Shown here piece by piece: positions 31,502-39,994 of a DNA stretch of 64,000 nt. Origin of the DNA: Solihabitans fulvus (GTDB taxonomy: Bacteria; Actinomycetota; Actinomycetes; Mycobacteriales; Pseudonocardiaceae); assembly GCF_008386585.1 (NCBI RefSeq), contig NZ_VUOB01000041.1:60250-124249 (forward strand), read 5' to 3'. The translations under genes were made by a program, and so were the position numbers. Below the pieces are notes generated by a model. The model was not told the DNA's origin, made no database searches, and saw nothing but the letters and a program-made list of their open reading frames with translations. Numbering within the stretch: the stretch's first letter is position 1; each line of letters begins with the position of its first letter.

Positions 31502-32002
31502 TCAGGACCGGCCGGGCAGCGGCACGGCGAACGGCGCGATCCCGCCGGTCCGCCGCCAGCGCGCGGCGCGCACCGCGCAGTTGGTCAGCGCGTCCAGCGC
31601 GGTGCGGCGCAGGTCGCCGTCGTCGGTCCGTTCGAGCACGCCGTGCCAGGCGTGCGCGCCGTCCGTCTCCGCCGCGGCCAGCATCGCGATCGCGGACGCG
31701 GCGTCGGAGACCGGCTTCTGGCCGTCCGGCGGCAGGTACGCGGGCTCGGCGGGGCGCGGGGTCGCGCCGACGTCGCGCAGCAGCCGCTCGGTGGCGTCCC
31801 TGCGGGCCCGGTGCGCGGTGGCGCCGTCGTTCGCGGCGGCCAGGTTGTCCTGCTGGAGGAAGGCCGTGGCCAGCGAGCACGTCCACACCGCGGCGTGCTC
31901 GGCGCTCAGCGCCTGCTGCACCGCGTCGATCACCTCCGGCGCGAGCTGCCGCCCCTGGCTCGGGCTGACCGGCGCGCCGGAGTTCGGCGTCGAGGTCGGC
32001 AT
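31502..32002 (-). CDS. DUF4439 ferritin-like protein
   Basis: Protein of 166 residues with a four-helix ferritin-like pattern. It reads ALSAEHAAVWTCSLATAFL with an EH pair in helix 1, then AHRARRDATERLLRDVGATP, and later ETDGAHAWHGVLERT, all consistent with DUF4439. The ATG shares its A with the TGA of the lipoprotein gene upstream, giving tight coupling. Members have been suggested to bind metal, but there is no established role. Confidence 0.85.
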   Translation of the reverse strand: MPTSTPNSGAPVSPSQGRQLAPEVIDAVQQALSAEHAAVWTCSLATAFLQQDNLAAANDGATAHRARRDATERLLRDVGATPRPAEPAYLPPDGQKPVSDAASAIAMLAAAETDGAHAWHGVLERTDDGDLRRTALDALTNCAVRAARWRRTGGIAPFAVPLPGRS

Positions 32003-32490
32003 CAGCGCACCGCCTCGCGCAGCGCGGCGCACCCCGCGGCGATCGAGCCGACCAGGCCGGCCCGGAAGTTCGGCAGGGTCAGCACGAGTTCGCTCGCCTT
32101 CTTCTCGGCCGCGGTGAGCGCGTCGGTCAACGCCGTCTTCGCGGACTGCGGATCGGGTGGCGGCGGCGTCGGCGCCGCGCTCTTCGTCGGCGCGGCCGAA
32201 CTGCTCGGCGACGGCGGCCGCGCCCGGTCCAGCTCGGCCTGGAGCACCTTGGCGTGCTCGCCCCGGTTCGTGGCGACCAGGCCGGCCGCCTCGGCGAGAC
32301 CGGGCTGCGCCGAGGCGATCGCGGCCGCCGCGGCGGCGTCGGCGCGGGCCTGGACCGCGAGCTCCGTCAGCGGGTCGGGCGGCAGTGGCGGCTCTGGGGT
32401 GCTGCATGCGACGGCCAGCGGGGCCGCCAGCGCGGTGAGCGCGCCGACGACGAGCACGCCACGTCGGGAGACAGCCGGTGCGGAGATCAC
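32002..32490 (-). CDS. Putative lipoprotein
   Basis: Protein of 162 residues with a Sec/Tat-like signal (SRRGVLVVGALTALAAPLAVACST) ending in the lipobox LAVAC, where the Cys would be lipid-anchored. The twin Arg in SRRG raises the possibility of Tat export. The rest is Ala/Pro-rich, with a long helix of charged and Ala residues (about 30-95) and a Pro/Ser linker. The TGA overlaps the ATG of the DUF4439 gene, so the two products probably work together at the cell surface. Confidence 0.8.
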   Translation of the reverse strand: MISAPAVSRRGVLVVGALTALAAPLAVACSTPEPPLPPDPLTELAVQARADAAAAAAIASAQPGLAEAAGLVATNRGEHAKVLQAELDRARPPSPSSSAAPTKSAAPTPPPPDPQSAKTALTDALTAAEKKASELVLTLPNFRAGLVGSIAAGCAALREAVR

Positions 32491-32708
32491 AACGAGTCAT
32501 CCTGCCAGGCGATTGACCCGACCCTGGTCGCGGCGGCTGGCGCGACCACCCGACAGGGGGGCGGCGCGGCGACCGTGGCGGCGCGAGAGGTCGATCAGAC
32601 GAGATACGCTGAGCGACCACGACCGGCGAGTGCAGCGCCGGTCGCGGTTCCGGCCGCGTTCGGCGCGTCCGGATGTCGGACTGCACCTGAGCACTCGGGA
32701 GCCAACAC

Positions 32709-33293
32709 GTGTCCAGCCCGCCGTCGCGCGGGGAGCATGACTCGCGCGGAGCGCGAAATCAGCTCACTGTGCAGCTCGAACCCGTCGTGCAGGAGGCGGT
32801 CCGCAACGTCGGACTCGACCTCGATCTGCTCGACGTGCAGCAGGCTGGGCGTCGCCGGCTGGTGAAGGTGGTCGTCGACAGCGACGACGGCGTCGAGCTC
32901 GACCAGGTCGCCGAGGCCAGTCGAGCGGTCGCCACGGCGCTGGACGCCCACGATCACCTGATGGCCGGCCCCTACACCCTCGAGGTCACCTCTCCCGGCG
33001 TCGACCGACCGCTGACCCGCCCGGTGCACTGGCGCCGAGCCAGGTTCCGCCTGGTCCGGATCAGGCCGACGGAGGGCGCCGAGATCGTCGGGCGCGTCGG
33101 CGCGAGCGACGACACCGGCGTCGAGGTGCTGGTGGACGGGGCGTTGCGACGGATCGAGTACCGCACCGTGGAACGAGCCGCCGTCGAGGTCGAGTTCCGG
33201 CAGCCGCCGGCCGAGGAGATGGCGCTGCTCGAGCGGGGCGACGGCACACCTGGACACGACGCGACCCAAGAAACGAAGGAGGAGTCGAGGTGA
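32709..33293 (+). CDS. rimP: Ribosome maturation factor RimP
   Basis: Protein of 194 residues that helps assemble the 30S subunit. Conserved parts are VGLDLDLLDVQQAGRRRLVKVVVDSDDGVELDQVAEASRAV in the N-domain and YTLEVTSPGVDRPLT at the domain boundary; the C-terminal SH3-like domain ends near residue 165. The GTG at 32709 is the likely start. It heads the rimP-nusA-ylxR-infB operon and its stop overlaps the nusA start. Confidence 0.95.
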   Translation: MSSPPSRGEHDSRGARNQLTVQLEPVVQEAVRNVGLDLDLLDVQQAGRRRLVKVVVDSDDGVELDQVAEASRAVATALDAHDHLMAGPYTLEVTSPGVDRPLTRPVHWRRARFRLVRIRPTEGAEIVGRVGASDDTGVEVLVDGALRRIEYRTVERAAVEVEFRQPPAEEMALLERGDGTPGHDATQETKEESR

Positions 33294-34324
33294 ACGTCGA
33301 CATCGCCGCGCTGCGGGCGATCGAACGGGACAAGGACATCCCCTTCGAGACCGTCCTTGACGCCATTGAGAACGCACTGCTCACGGCCTACAAGCACACC
33401 GAGGGGCACCACCCGCACTCGCGGGTGGAGATCGACCGCAAGACCGGCGCGGTTCGCGTGCTGGCGCAGGACCTCGGCGCCGACGGCGTCGTCACCGAGG
33501 AGTGGGACGACACCCCGGAGGGCTTCGGTCGGATCGCGGCCACCACCGCCCGCCAGGTGATCCTCCAGCGCCTGCGCGACGCCGAGCACGAGCGCACCTT
33601 CGGCGAGTTCTCCGCTAAGGAGGGCGAGATCATCGCCGGTGTCGTGCAGCGCGACGCCAGGGCCAACTCGCGCGGCATGGTCGTCGTGCAGGTCGGCGAC
33701 ACCGAGGGCGTGCTGCCCCCGGCCGAGCAGGTGCCCGGCGAGACCTACGTGCACGGCATGCGGCTCAAGTGCTACGTCGTCGGGGTGTCCCGTGGCGCGC
33801 GCGGCCCGCAGATCACGCTGTCCCGCACGCACCCGAACCTGGTGCGCAAGCTGTTCGCGCTCGAGGTCCCGGAGATCGCGGACGGCACGGTCGAGATCCC
33901 CGCGGTGGCTCGGGAGGCCGGGCACCGCTCCAAGATCGCCGTGAAGACAACGGTGTCCGGGGTCAACGCCAAGGGCGCGTGCATTGGCCCGATGGGCGCC
34001 AGGGTGCGCAACGTGATGAGCGAGCTGGCCGGCGAGAAGATCGACATCATCGACCACTCGGACGACCCGGCGACCTTCGTCGGGAACGCCCTGTCGCCCG
34101 CGAAGGTCGTCTCGGTGCACGTGCTCGACGAGCGGGCCAAGACCGCGCGCGTCGTCGTGCCGGACTTCCAGCTCTCCCTCGCCATCGGCAAGGAGGGGCA
34201 GAACGCCCGGCTCGCGGCGCGGCTGACCGGCTGGCGGATCGACATTCGTAGTGACGCAGATCCCAATGCGGCGACCGGCGGACCGGCCCCGACGGGTGCT
34301 TCGGCATCCGGTTCGGCTGACTGA
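33290..34324 (+). CDS. nusA: Transcription elongation and termination factor NusA
   Basis: Protein of 344 residues. It has the N-terminal RNA polymerase-binding domain, an S1 domain (residues ~108-180, EGEIIAGVVQRDARANSRGMVVVQVGDTEGVLP) and two KH domains (AVKTTVSGVNAKGACIGPMGARVRNVMSELAGEKIDII, SLAIGKEGQNARLAARLTGWRIDI). The C-terminal acidic repeats of E. coli NusA are absent, as is normal in actinomycetes. The GTG start overlaps the rimP stop (GTGA). It affects pausing, rho-dependent termination and rRNA transcription. Confidence 0.97.
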   Translation: MNVDIAALRAIERDKDIPFETVLDAIENALLTAYKHTEGHHPHSRVEIDRKTGAVRVLAQDLGADGVVTEEWDDTPEGFGRIAATTARQVILQRLRDAEHERTFGEFSAKEGEIIAGVVQRDARANSRGMVVVQVGDTEGVLPPAEQVPGETYVHGMRLKCYVVGVSRGARGPQITLSRTHPNLVRKLFALEVPEIADGTVEIPAVAREAGHRSKIAVKTTVSGVNAKGACIGPMGARVRNVMSELAGEKIDIIDHSDDPATFVGNALSPAKVVSVHVLDERAKTARVVVPDFQLSLAIGKEGQNARLAARLTGWRIDIRSDADPNAATGGPAPTGASASGSAD

Positions 34325-34346
34325 GCGAAACGAGATAGACTTCGCA

Positions 34347-34697
34347 GTGGTTCAACGTCAGGGATCGGTTCCCACGCACATCGGCCCAGCTCGCACGTGT
34401 GTTGGCTGCCGCGCCCGAACGTTGTCCTCCGAGCTGCTGCGCGTGGTGGTGGTGGACGGGGCACTCGCCCCGGACATCCAGCGTCGGCTTCCTGGTCGGG
34501 GAGCATGGCTGCATCCCGACCAGGAGTGTCTTCGCCTCGCCGAACGGCGTCGGGCGTTCCCAAGGGCCCTTCGGGTGCCCGGGCCGCTCGAGGTCACCGG
34601 CGTGCGGAGCTACCTCGAACAGCTCGCTGATGTGAGGAAGGCCCAGGGACCTACCCAGGGTCAACAGGAAGTAAGGAAGCAGGTCGACCCGTCATGA
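34347..34697 (+). CDS. ylxR: YlxR-family RNA-binding protein (DUF448)
   Basis: Protein of 116 residues with ARTCVGCRARTLSSELLRVVV at its start and GRGAWLHPDQECLRLAERRRAFPRALR, the YlxR signature. It is a small nucleic-acid-binding protein of the nusA-infB operon. Recent work in other bacteria links YlxR to RNase P. A TAGACT box six bases before GTG 34347 and the lack of a ribosome site suggest an additional leaderless transcript inside the operon. Confidence 0.92.
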   Translation: MVQRQGSVPTHIGPARTCVGCRARTLSSELLRVVVVDGALAPDIQRRLPGRGAWLHPDQECLRLAERRRAFPRALRVPGPLEVTGVRSYLEQLADVRKAQGPTQGQQEVRKQVDPS

Positions 34698-34783
34698 GTC
34701 AGCCGTGAAGCTGAAGACATGAACGCGCGACGTTAGGACGAGGTCGACGGGACTGCCGCCGACCTCACCAGATGAGGAGAGCA

Positions 34784-37700
34784 GTGGCAGGCAAGGCCCG
34801 CGTGCACGAGCTCGCAAAAGAGCTCGGAGTCACGAGTAAAGATGTTCTGAGCAAGCTCGCCGAGCAAGGTGAGTACGTCAAATCGGCTTCCTCCACCGTG
34901 GAGGCGCCCGTCGCCCGCAGGCTCAGGGACGCGTTCCCGTCCGGCGCGAGCAAGGGTCGTCCCGGTGGTGGCCGAGGTGGCCAGCAGCGCAAGCCGGCTC
35001 CGGCCGCGCCGAGCGCCCCGACCGCTCCTGGTGGCGAGGCGGCTCCGGCCGCGCAGCCCACGCAGGCGCAGCCCACGACCGAGTCCAAGCCCGAGGTCGC
35101 CGCACGTCCGGCCCCGGTGCCCGGCCGTCCCGGCCCGATGCCCGGCCCCAAGCCGGCGACTCCGGGTCCGCGCCCGGCAGGCCCGACCCCGGGTCCCCGT
35201 CCCGCGCAGCAGCAGCCCGCAGCGGCCGCTCCGGCTCCGGCGGCCCCGGTGACCCCGCAGCCCGCCGCTCCTGCCCTGGCTCCCGCCGTGCAGGCTCCCG
35301 CGGCCCAGGCAGCTCCGGCCGAGGCCCCCGCGGCCCAGGCCACGCCGGCGCCCGCGCCGGCCAAGGCCGCTGGTCCGCGTCCCGGACCTCGGCAGGCTCC
35401 CCAGCAGCAGGCCCCGTCGGTCGTTCCGCCGAAGCCGCAGTCCCCGAGGCCCGCTGGGCCGAGGGCGCCGCGTCCCGGCAACAACCCGTTCGGTGTCGGC
35501 GGCGCGGCTCCCGCGCCGCGTCCCGCCGGCCCCCGGCCCGGCGGCAACCAGAGCGGTCCCGGCGGTGCTCCCGGCGGCGACCGTGACCGTGGCGACCGCG
35601 GTGGGGCTCCCAAGCCCGGCGGCGACCGTCCGGCCAGCGCGCCGCGCAGCGGCGGTCCCGGCGCGGGCGGTCCCCGCCCGAACCCGGGCAACATGCCTCC
35701 TCGCCCGAACCCCGGCATGATGCCGACCAGGCCGAACCGACCCGCCGGTGGCGGTGGCGGTCGTCCCGGCGGCGGTGGTGGCGGCGGCCGTGGCGGCCCC
35801 GGCGGTGGCGGCGGCGGTGCCGGTCGTCCCGGTGGCGGCGGCGGTGGCGGCGGCTTCCGTCCCGGTGGTGGCGGCGGTGGCGGTGGCGGCTTCCGCGGTG
35901 GTGGCGGCGGTGGCGCCGGTGCCGGTGGTGGCGGCGGTGGCTTCCGTCCCGGTGGCGGCGGCGGTGCCCCGGCCGGCGGTGGCGGCGGCGGTTTCCGCGG
36001 TCGTCCCGGTGGTGGCGGTGGCGCCGGTCGCGGCGGCACGGCTGGTGCCTTCGGTCGCCCTGGCGGCCCGGCGCGTCGTGGACGCAAGTCCAAGCGCCAG
36101 AAGCGCCAGGAGTACATGGACAACATGCAGGCGCCCTCGGTCGGTGGCGTCCGTCTGCCCAAGGGCAGCGGCGAGACGATCAGGCTCCCGCGTGGCGCGT
36201 CGCTGACCGACTTCGCCGACAAGATCAACGCCAACCCGGCCTCGCTGGTGCAGGTGCTGTTCCACCTCGGTGAGATGGTCACGGCCACCCAGTCCGTGTC
36301 CGACGAGATCCTCGAGCTGCTCGGCTCGGAGATGAACTACGTCGTCCAGGTCGTCAGTCCCGAGGAAGAGGACCGCGACCTGCTGGACGCCTTCGACATC
36401 ACCTACGGCGACGACGCCGGCGGCGAGGAGGACCTCCAGATCCGGCCGCCGGTCGTGACCGTCATGGGTCACGTCGACCACGGTAAGACCCGACTGCTGG
36501 ACACCATCCGCAACGCCAAGGTGCACGAGGGCGAAGCGGGCGGCATCACCCAGCACATCGGCGCCTACCAGGTGTCCACCGAGCTGGACGGCAACGAGCG
36601 GCTGATCACCTTCATCGACACCCCCGGTCACGAGGCGTTCACCGCCATGCGTGCCCGTGGTGCGAACTCCACCGACATCGCGGTGATCGTGGTCGCCGCC
36701 GACGACGGTGTGATGCCGCAGACGGTCGAGGCGATCAACCACGCGCAGGCCGCTGGTGCCCCGATCGTGGTCGCGGTCAACAAGATCGACAAGGAGGGTG
36801 CGAACCCTCAGAAGATCCGTCAGCAGCTCACCGAGTACGGGCTGGTGGCCGAGGAGTACGGCGGCGACACGATGTTCGTCGACATCTCGGCCAAGCAGGG
36901 CACGAACATCGACGGGCTGCTGGAAGCGATCCTGCTGACCGCCGACGCCTCGCTGGACCTCCGGGCCAACCCGGACATGGAGGCCCAGGGTGTCGCGATC
37001 GAGGCGCACCTCGACCGCGGTCGCGGCCCGGTGGCGACCGTGCTCGTGCAGCGCGGCACGCTGCGCGTCGGTGACTCGATCGTCGCCGGCGCGGCCTACG
37101 GTCGCGTTCGTCGAATGGTCGACGAGCACAACGTGGACGTCATCGAGGCGACCCCGGCCCGTCCGGTGCAGGTCATCGGCCTCACCTCGGTGCCAGGCGC
37201 CGGCGACACCTTCCTGGTCGTGGAAGAGGACCGGGTGGCCAGGCAGATCGCCGAGCGCCGCCAGGCCCGCGCCCGCAACGCGCAGAACGCCCAGAAGCGC
37301 AAGCGGGTCAGCCTGGAGGACCTGGACGCGGCTCTGAAGGAGACCAGCCAGCTCAACCTGATCATCAAGGGCGACAACTCGGGTACCGTCGAGGCACTCG
37401 AGGACGCGCTCATGAAGATCGATGTCGGCGAGGACGTCGAGCTGCGGGTCGTGCACCGCGGCGTCGGTGGCATCACCGAAAGCGACATCAGCCTCGCCAT
37501 CGCCGACAACGTCATCGTGATGGGCTTCAACGTTCGCGCGGAGGGCAAGGCCACCGAGATGGCCAACCGCGAGGGCATCGACGTCCGCTACTACACGGTG
37601 ATCTACCAGGCGATCGACGAGATCGAGCAGGCGCTCAAGGGCATGCTCAAGCCGGAGTACGAGGAGGTCCAGCTCGGCCGCGCCGAGATCCGGGACGTCT

Positions 37701-37960
37701 TCAAGTCCTCCAAGGTCGGCACCATCGCGGGTTGCATGGTGCTCTCCGGTGAGATCCGCCGTAACGCGCGGGCTCGCCTGATCCGGGACAGCAAGGTGAT
37801 CGCGGAGAACCTGCCGATCAGCTCGCTGAAGCGGTTCAAGGACGACGCGACCGAGGTCCGCGAGGGCTTCGAGTGTGGTCTGACGCTGGGCTCGTACGGC
37901 GACCTCAAGGTCGAGGACGTCATCGAGACCTACGAGATGCGCGAGAAGCCGCGTAACTGA
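34784..37960 (+). CDS. infB: Translation initiation factor IF-2
   Basis: GTPase of 1058 residues that loads fMet-tRNA onto the ribosome. GTG 34784 follows GAGGAGAG and opens with the IF2N domain (AGKARVHELAKELGVTSKDVLSKL). Residues ~50-300 are Pro/Ala-rich and ~315-430 are almost pure Gly with Arg, Phe and Pro, an unusually long low-complexity linker. The GTPase core then shows GHVDHGKT, DTPGHEAF and NKID, followed by the beta-barrel and C-terminal domains. The core matches the family closely; the linker is longer and more Gly-rich than in E. coli (890 aa). Confidence 0.97.
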   Translation: MAGKARVHELAKELGVTSKDVLSKLAEQGEYVKSASSTVEAPVARRLRDAFPSGASKGRPGGGRGGQQRKPAPAAPSAPTAPGGEAAPAAQPTQAQPTTESKPEVAARPAPVPGRPGPMPGPKPATPGPRPAGPTPGPRPAQQQPAAAAPAPAAPVTPQPAAPALAPAVQAPAAQAAPAEAPAAQATPAPAPAKAAGPRPGPRQAPQQQAPSVVPPKPQSPRPAGPRAPRPGNNPFGVGGAAPAPRPAGPRPGGNQSGPGGAPGGDRDRGDRGGAPKPGGDRPASAPRSGGPGAGGPRPNPGNMPPRPNPGMMPTRPNRPAGGGGGRPGGGGGGGRGGPGGGGGGAGRPGGGGGGGGFRPGGGGGGGGGFRGGGGGGAGAGGGGGGFRPGGGGGAPAGGGGGGFRGRPGGGGGAGRGGTAGAFGRPGGPARRGRKSKRQKRQEYMDNMQAPSVGGVRLPKGSGETIRLPRGASLTDFADKINANPASLVQVLFHLGEMVTATQSVSDEILELLGSEMNYVVQVVSPEEEDRDLLDAFDITYGDDAGGEEDLQIRPPVVTVMGHVDHGKTRLLDTIRNAKVHEGEAGGITQHIGAYQVSTELDGNERLITFIDTPGHEAFTAMRARGANSTDIAVIVVAADDGVMPQTVEAINHAQAAGAPIVVAVNKIDKEGANPQKIRQQLTEYGLVAEEYGGDTMFVDISAKQGTNIDGLLEAILLTADASLDLRANPDMEAQGVAIEAHLDRGRGPVATVLVQRGTLRVGDSIVAGAAYGRVRRMVDEHNVDVIEATPARPVQVIGLTSVPGAGDTFLVVEEDRVARQIAERRQARARNAQNAQKRKRVSLEDLDAALKETSQLNLIIKGDNSGTVEALEDALMKIDVGEDVELRVVHRGVGGITESDISLAIADNVIVMGFNVRAEGKATEMANREGIDVRYYTVIYQAIDEIEQALKGMLKPEYEEVQLGRAEIRDVFKSSKVGTIAGCMVLSGEIRRNARARLIRDSKVIAENLPISSLKRFKDDATEVREGFECGLTLGSYGDLKVEDVIETYEMREKPRN

Positions 37961-37966
37961 CGCGAC

Positions 37967-38000
37967 GACCCCGGACCGGCCACCGCGCCGGTCCGGGGTC
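37967..38000 (+). terminator. Terminator after infB
   Basis: GACCCCGGACCGGC and GCCGGTCCGGGGTC form a perfect 14-bp stem with a six-base loop, beginning six bases after the infB stop. The next gene seems to have its own promoter. Confidence 0.92.
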
Positions 38001-38061
38001 TCCGCGCCGCCGCACCGGCCGTCGGGTCGGTGCGGATCGCCAACTAGCTACCATCCCGGTG

Positions 38062-38364
38062 ATGCCCGTGTTCGTGGGTGCCCTGGAGCTGGATCTCCTG
38101 TTCGGCGACGTTCACTCGCTCAAGCAGAAGCGATCCCTGGTGCGGCCGCTGGTGGCCGAGCTCCGCAGGAAGTTCGAGGTCTCCGTAGCCGAAGCCGGTC
38201 ATCTTGACCTGCACCGGCGCGCGCTTATTGGAGTGGCGGCGGTCGCCGCCGACGTCGAACATGTCAAGGACCTGCTGGACGCCTGTGAGCGTCTGGTCGC
38301 AGGTCGACCTGAGCTGGAACTGCTCTCCGCCCGGCATCGCATGCTCGGGCCGGAGGACGAATAG
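38062..38364 (+). CDS. ylxP: YlxP-like protein (DUF503)
   Basis: Small protein of 100 residues with the DUF503 pattern FVGALELDLLFGDVHSLKQKRSLVRPLVAELRRKFEVSVAE. It sits between infB and rbfA in many bacteria and is thought to aid ribosome maturation or RNA binding; no firm role is established. It starts ATG 38062, eight bases after TACCAT, with no ribosome site, so it is probably leaderless and transcribed from its own promoter after the infB terminator. A GTG one codon earlier could also start it. Confidence 0.92.
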   Translation: MPVFVGALELDLLFGDVHSLKQKRSLVRPLVAELRRKFEVSVAEAGHLDLHRRALIGVAAVAADVEHVKDLLDACERLVAGRPELELLSARHRMLGPEDE

Positions 38365-38380
38365 AAGAAGGAGGAGCGCC

Positions 38381-38884
38381 GTGGCCGACCCGGCCCGCGC
38401 CCGCAAACTTGCCAAGCGCATCGCACAGATCGTCGCGTCCGGTCTTGAGCACCAGGTGAAGGACCCCCGACTGGCGAAGGTGACCATCACCGACGCCAAG
38501 GTCACCGGTGACCTGCGGGACGCCACCGTGTACTACACCGTGCTCGGCGACAAGCTGAACACGGAGCCCGACCTCCAGGGCGTCGCCGCCGCGTTGGAGA
38601 GCGCCAAGGGCGTGCTGCGCACGCTCGTCGGCCAGCAGACCGGCGTCCGGTTCACGCCGACGCTGGCGTTCATCACCGACACGGTGCCCAACGACGCCCG
38701 CCGGATGGAGGAGCTGCTGGCCAAGGCCAGGGAGTCCGACGCCGAGGTGGCTCGGCTGGCCTCCGGCGCCGAGCCGGCCGGCGAGCTCGACCCGTACCGC
38801 GCGCCCCGCGAGGACGCCGAGGACGACGAGGACGAGGACGAGGACACCGAGGTCCACGACACCGCGGAGTCCAAGCGCGGCTGA
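38381..38884 (+). CDS. rbfA: 30S ribosome-binding factor RbfA
   Basis: Protein of 167 residues, GTG 38381 after AAGAAGGAGGAGC. The KH-like core covers about residues 1-125 (RARKLAKRIAQIVASGLEHQVKDPRLAKVTITDAKVTGDLRDATVYYT, ending GVRFTPTLAFITDTVPNDARRMEELL). A strongly acidic, probably disordered tail follows (EDAEDDEDEDEDTEV). RbfA is needed for 16S 5'-end processing and cold adaptation. The acidic tail is longer than in E. coli. It lies downstream of the ylxP gene with a 16-base gap. Confidence 0.96.
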   Translation: MADPARARKLAKRIAQIVASGLEHQVKDPRLAKVTITDAKVTGDLRDATVYYTVLGDKLNTEPDLQGVAAALESAKGVLRTLVGQQTGVRFTPTLAFITDTVPNDARRMEELLAKARESDAEVARLASGAEPAGELDPYRAPREDAEDDEDEDEDTEVHDTAESKRG

Positions 38885-38950
38885 TCGCCACGTTCGAGCA
38901 CATCCGCAGTCCGGGCGCGATGCCACCTCGTGACGCGTTAGCGTTGCGGG

Positions 38951-39994
38951 GTGACCATTTCGGGGCGGGACAGCGCGATCCTGGCAGGGCAGCAGACCTC
39001 GGCCGCCGACCTCAGAGCGGCGGTCGCGCTGCTCGGCTCGGCGACCGACGTCACGCTGCTCGCGCACGTCAACCCCGACGCCGACGCCCTCGGCAGCGCG
39101 CTGGCCGTCGGCCTCGCCCTGCACCGCAGGGGCGCGCGCGTCCGGGTGTCCTTCGGCTACCCGGACGAGGTGCCCGAGACGCTGCGCGGCCTCGACGTCG
39201 CCGGCCTGCTGGTGCCCGCCGCCGAGGTGCCGGCGGCCCCGCCGCTGCTTGTCGCGATGGACACCGGCAGCCTCGGCAGGCTCGGGCCGCTGCGCGACCG
39301 GGTCGCCGCGACGGTCGCGGCGGGCGGCGAGGTGCTGGTGGTCGACCACCACGTCTCCAACACCCGTTTCGGCACCACGCACCTGGTCGACCACACGGCC
39401 GAGGCGACCGCCGTGCTCGCCCTGCGGCTGCTCGACGAGCTTGGCGAGGTCGTCGACGAGCCGATCGCCCGGTGCATCTACGCCGGGCTGGTGACCGACA
39501 CCAGGTCGTTCCGGCACGCCAGCCCGGAGACGCACCAGATCGCGGCGCGGCTGCTGGCCGCTGGGGTGGACGCCGAGTCCACCACCAGGCTGCTGATGGA
39601 CACCCACCCGTTCGGCTGGCTCGGCATGCTGTCCTCGGTGCTCGGCCGCGCCAGGCTGGAGCCGGCCTCGGCGCGCGGCCTCGGCCTCGTGCACGCCGTG
39701 GTGCGGCTGGCCGACGCGGACGGTCTGCGCGCCGAGGAGCTGGAGAGCGTGGTCGACGTCGTGCGGACCACCGCCGAGGCCGAGGTCGCCGCCGTCCTCA
39801 AGGAACTGAGCCCGCAGCACTGGTCGGTGTCGCTGCGCGCGGTCGGCAGGCTGGACGTGCGCGCCGCCGCCGAGGCGCTCGGCGGCGGCGGTCACACGCT
39901 GGCCGCGGGGTTCACCGCGGACGGTCCCGAGGAGCAGGTCATCGACGAGCTGCGCGCCGCCCTCGACACCGCCCCGCTTATCTCGTCCGATTAG
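38951..39994 (+). CDS. DHH-family phosphoesterase (NrnA-like)
   Basis: Protein of 347 residues with the DHH/DHHA1 architecture. Motif I is AHVNPDADALGSAL, motif II includes VAMDTGS, motif III is VVDHHVSNTRFG and the DHHA1 end has GGGGHTLAAGF. This family degrades nanoRNA, pAp and cyclic-di-nucleotide products. The gene normally follows rbfA in actinomycetes. TAGCGT lies six bases before GTG 38951, so it is likely leaderless. The last four bases overlap the convergent beta-propeller gene. Confidence 0.94.
   Translation: MTISGRDSAILAGQQTSAADLRAAVALLGSATDVTLLAHVNPDADALGSALAVGLALHRRGARVRVSFGYPDEVPETLRGLDVAGLLVPAAEVPAAPPLLVAMDTGSLGRLGPLRDRVAATVAAGGEVLVVDHHVSNTRFGTTHLVDHTAEATAVLALRLLDELGEVVDEPIARCIYAGLVTDTRSFRHASPETHQIAARLLAAGVDAESTTRLLMDTHPFGWLGMLSSVLGRARLEPASARGLGLVHAVVRLADADGLRAEELESVVDVVRTTAEAEVAAVLKELSPQHWSVSLRAVGRLDVRAAAEALGGGGHTLAAGFTADGPEEQVIDELRAALDTAPLISSD

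Noticed and set aside
34733..37456. A 907-codon open frame opposite infB
   Set aside because: It exists because the opposite strand of the Pro/Gly-rich linker and GC-rich core has few stop codons. The encoded sequence is low-complexity and infB is certain.
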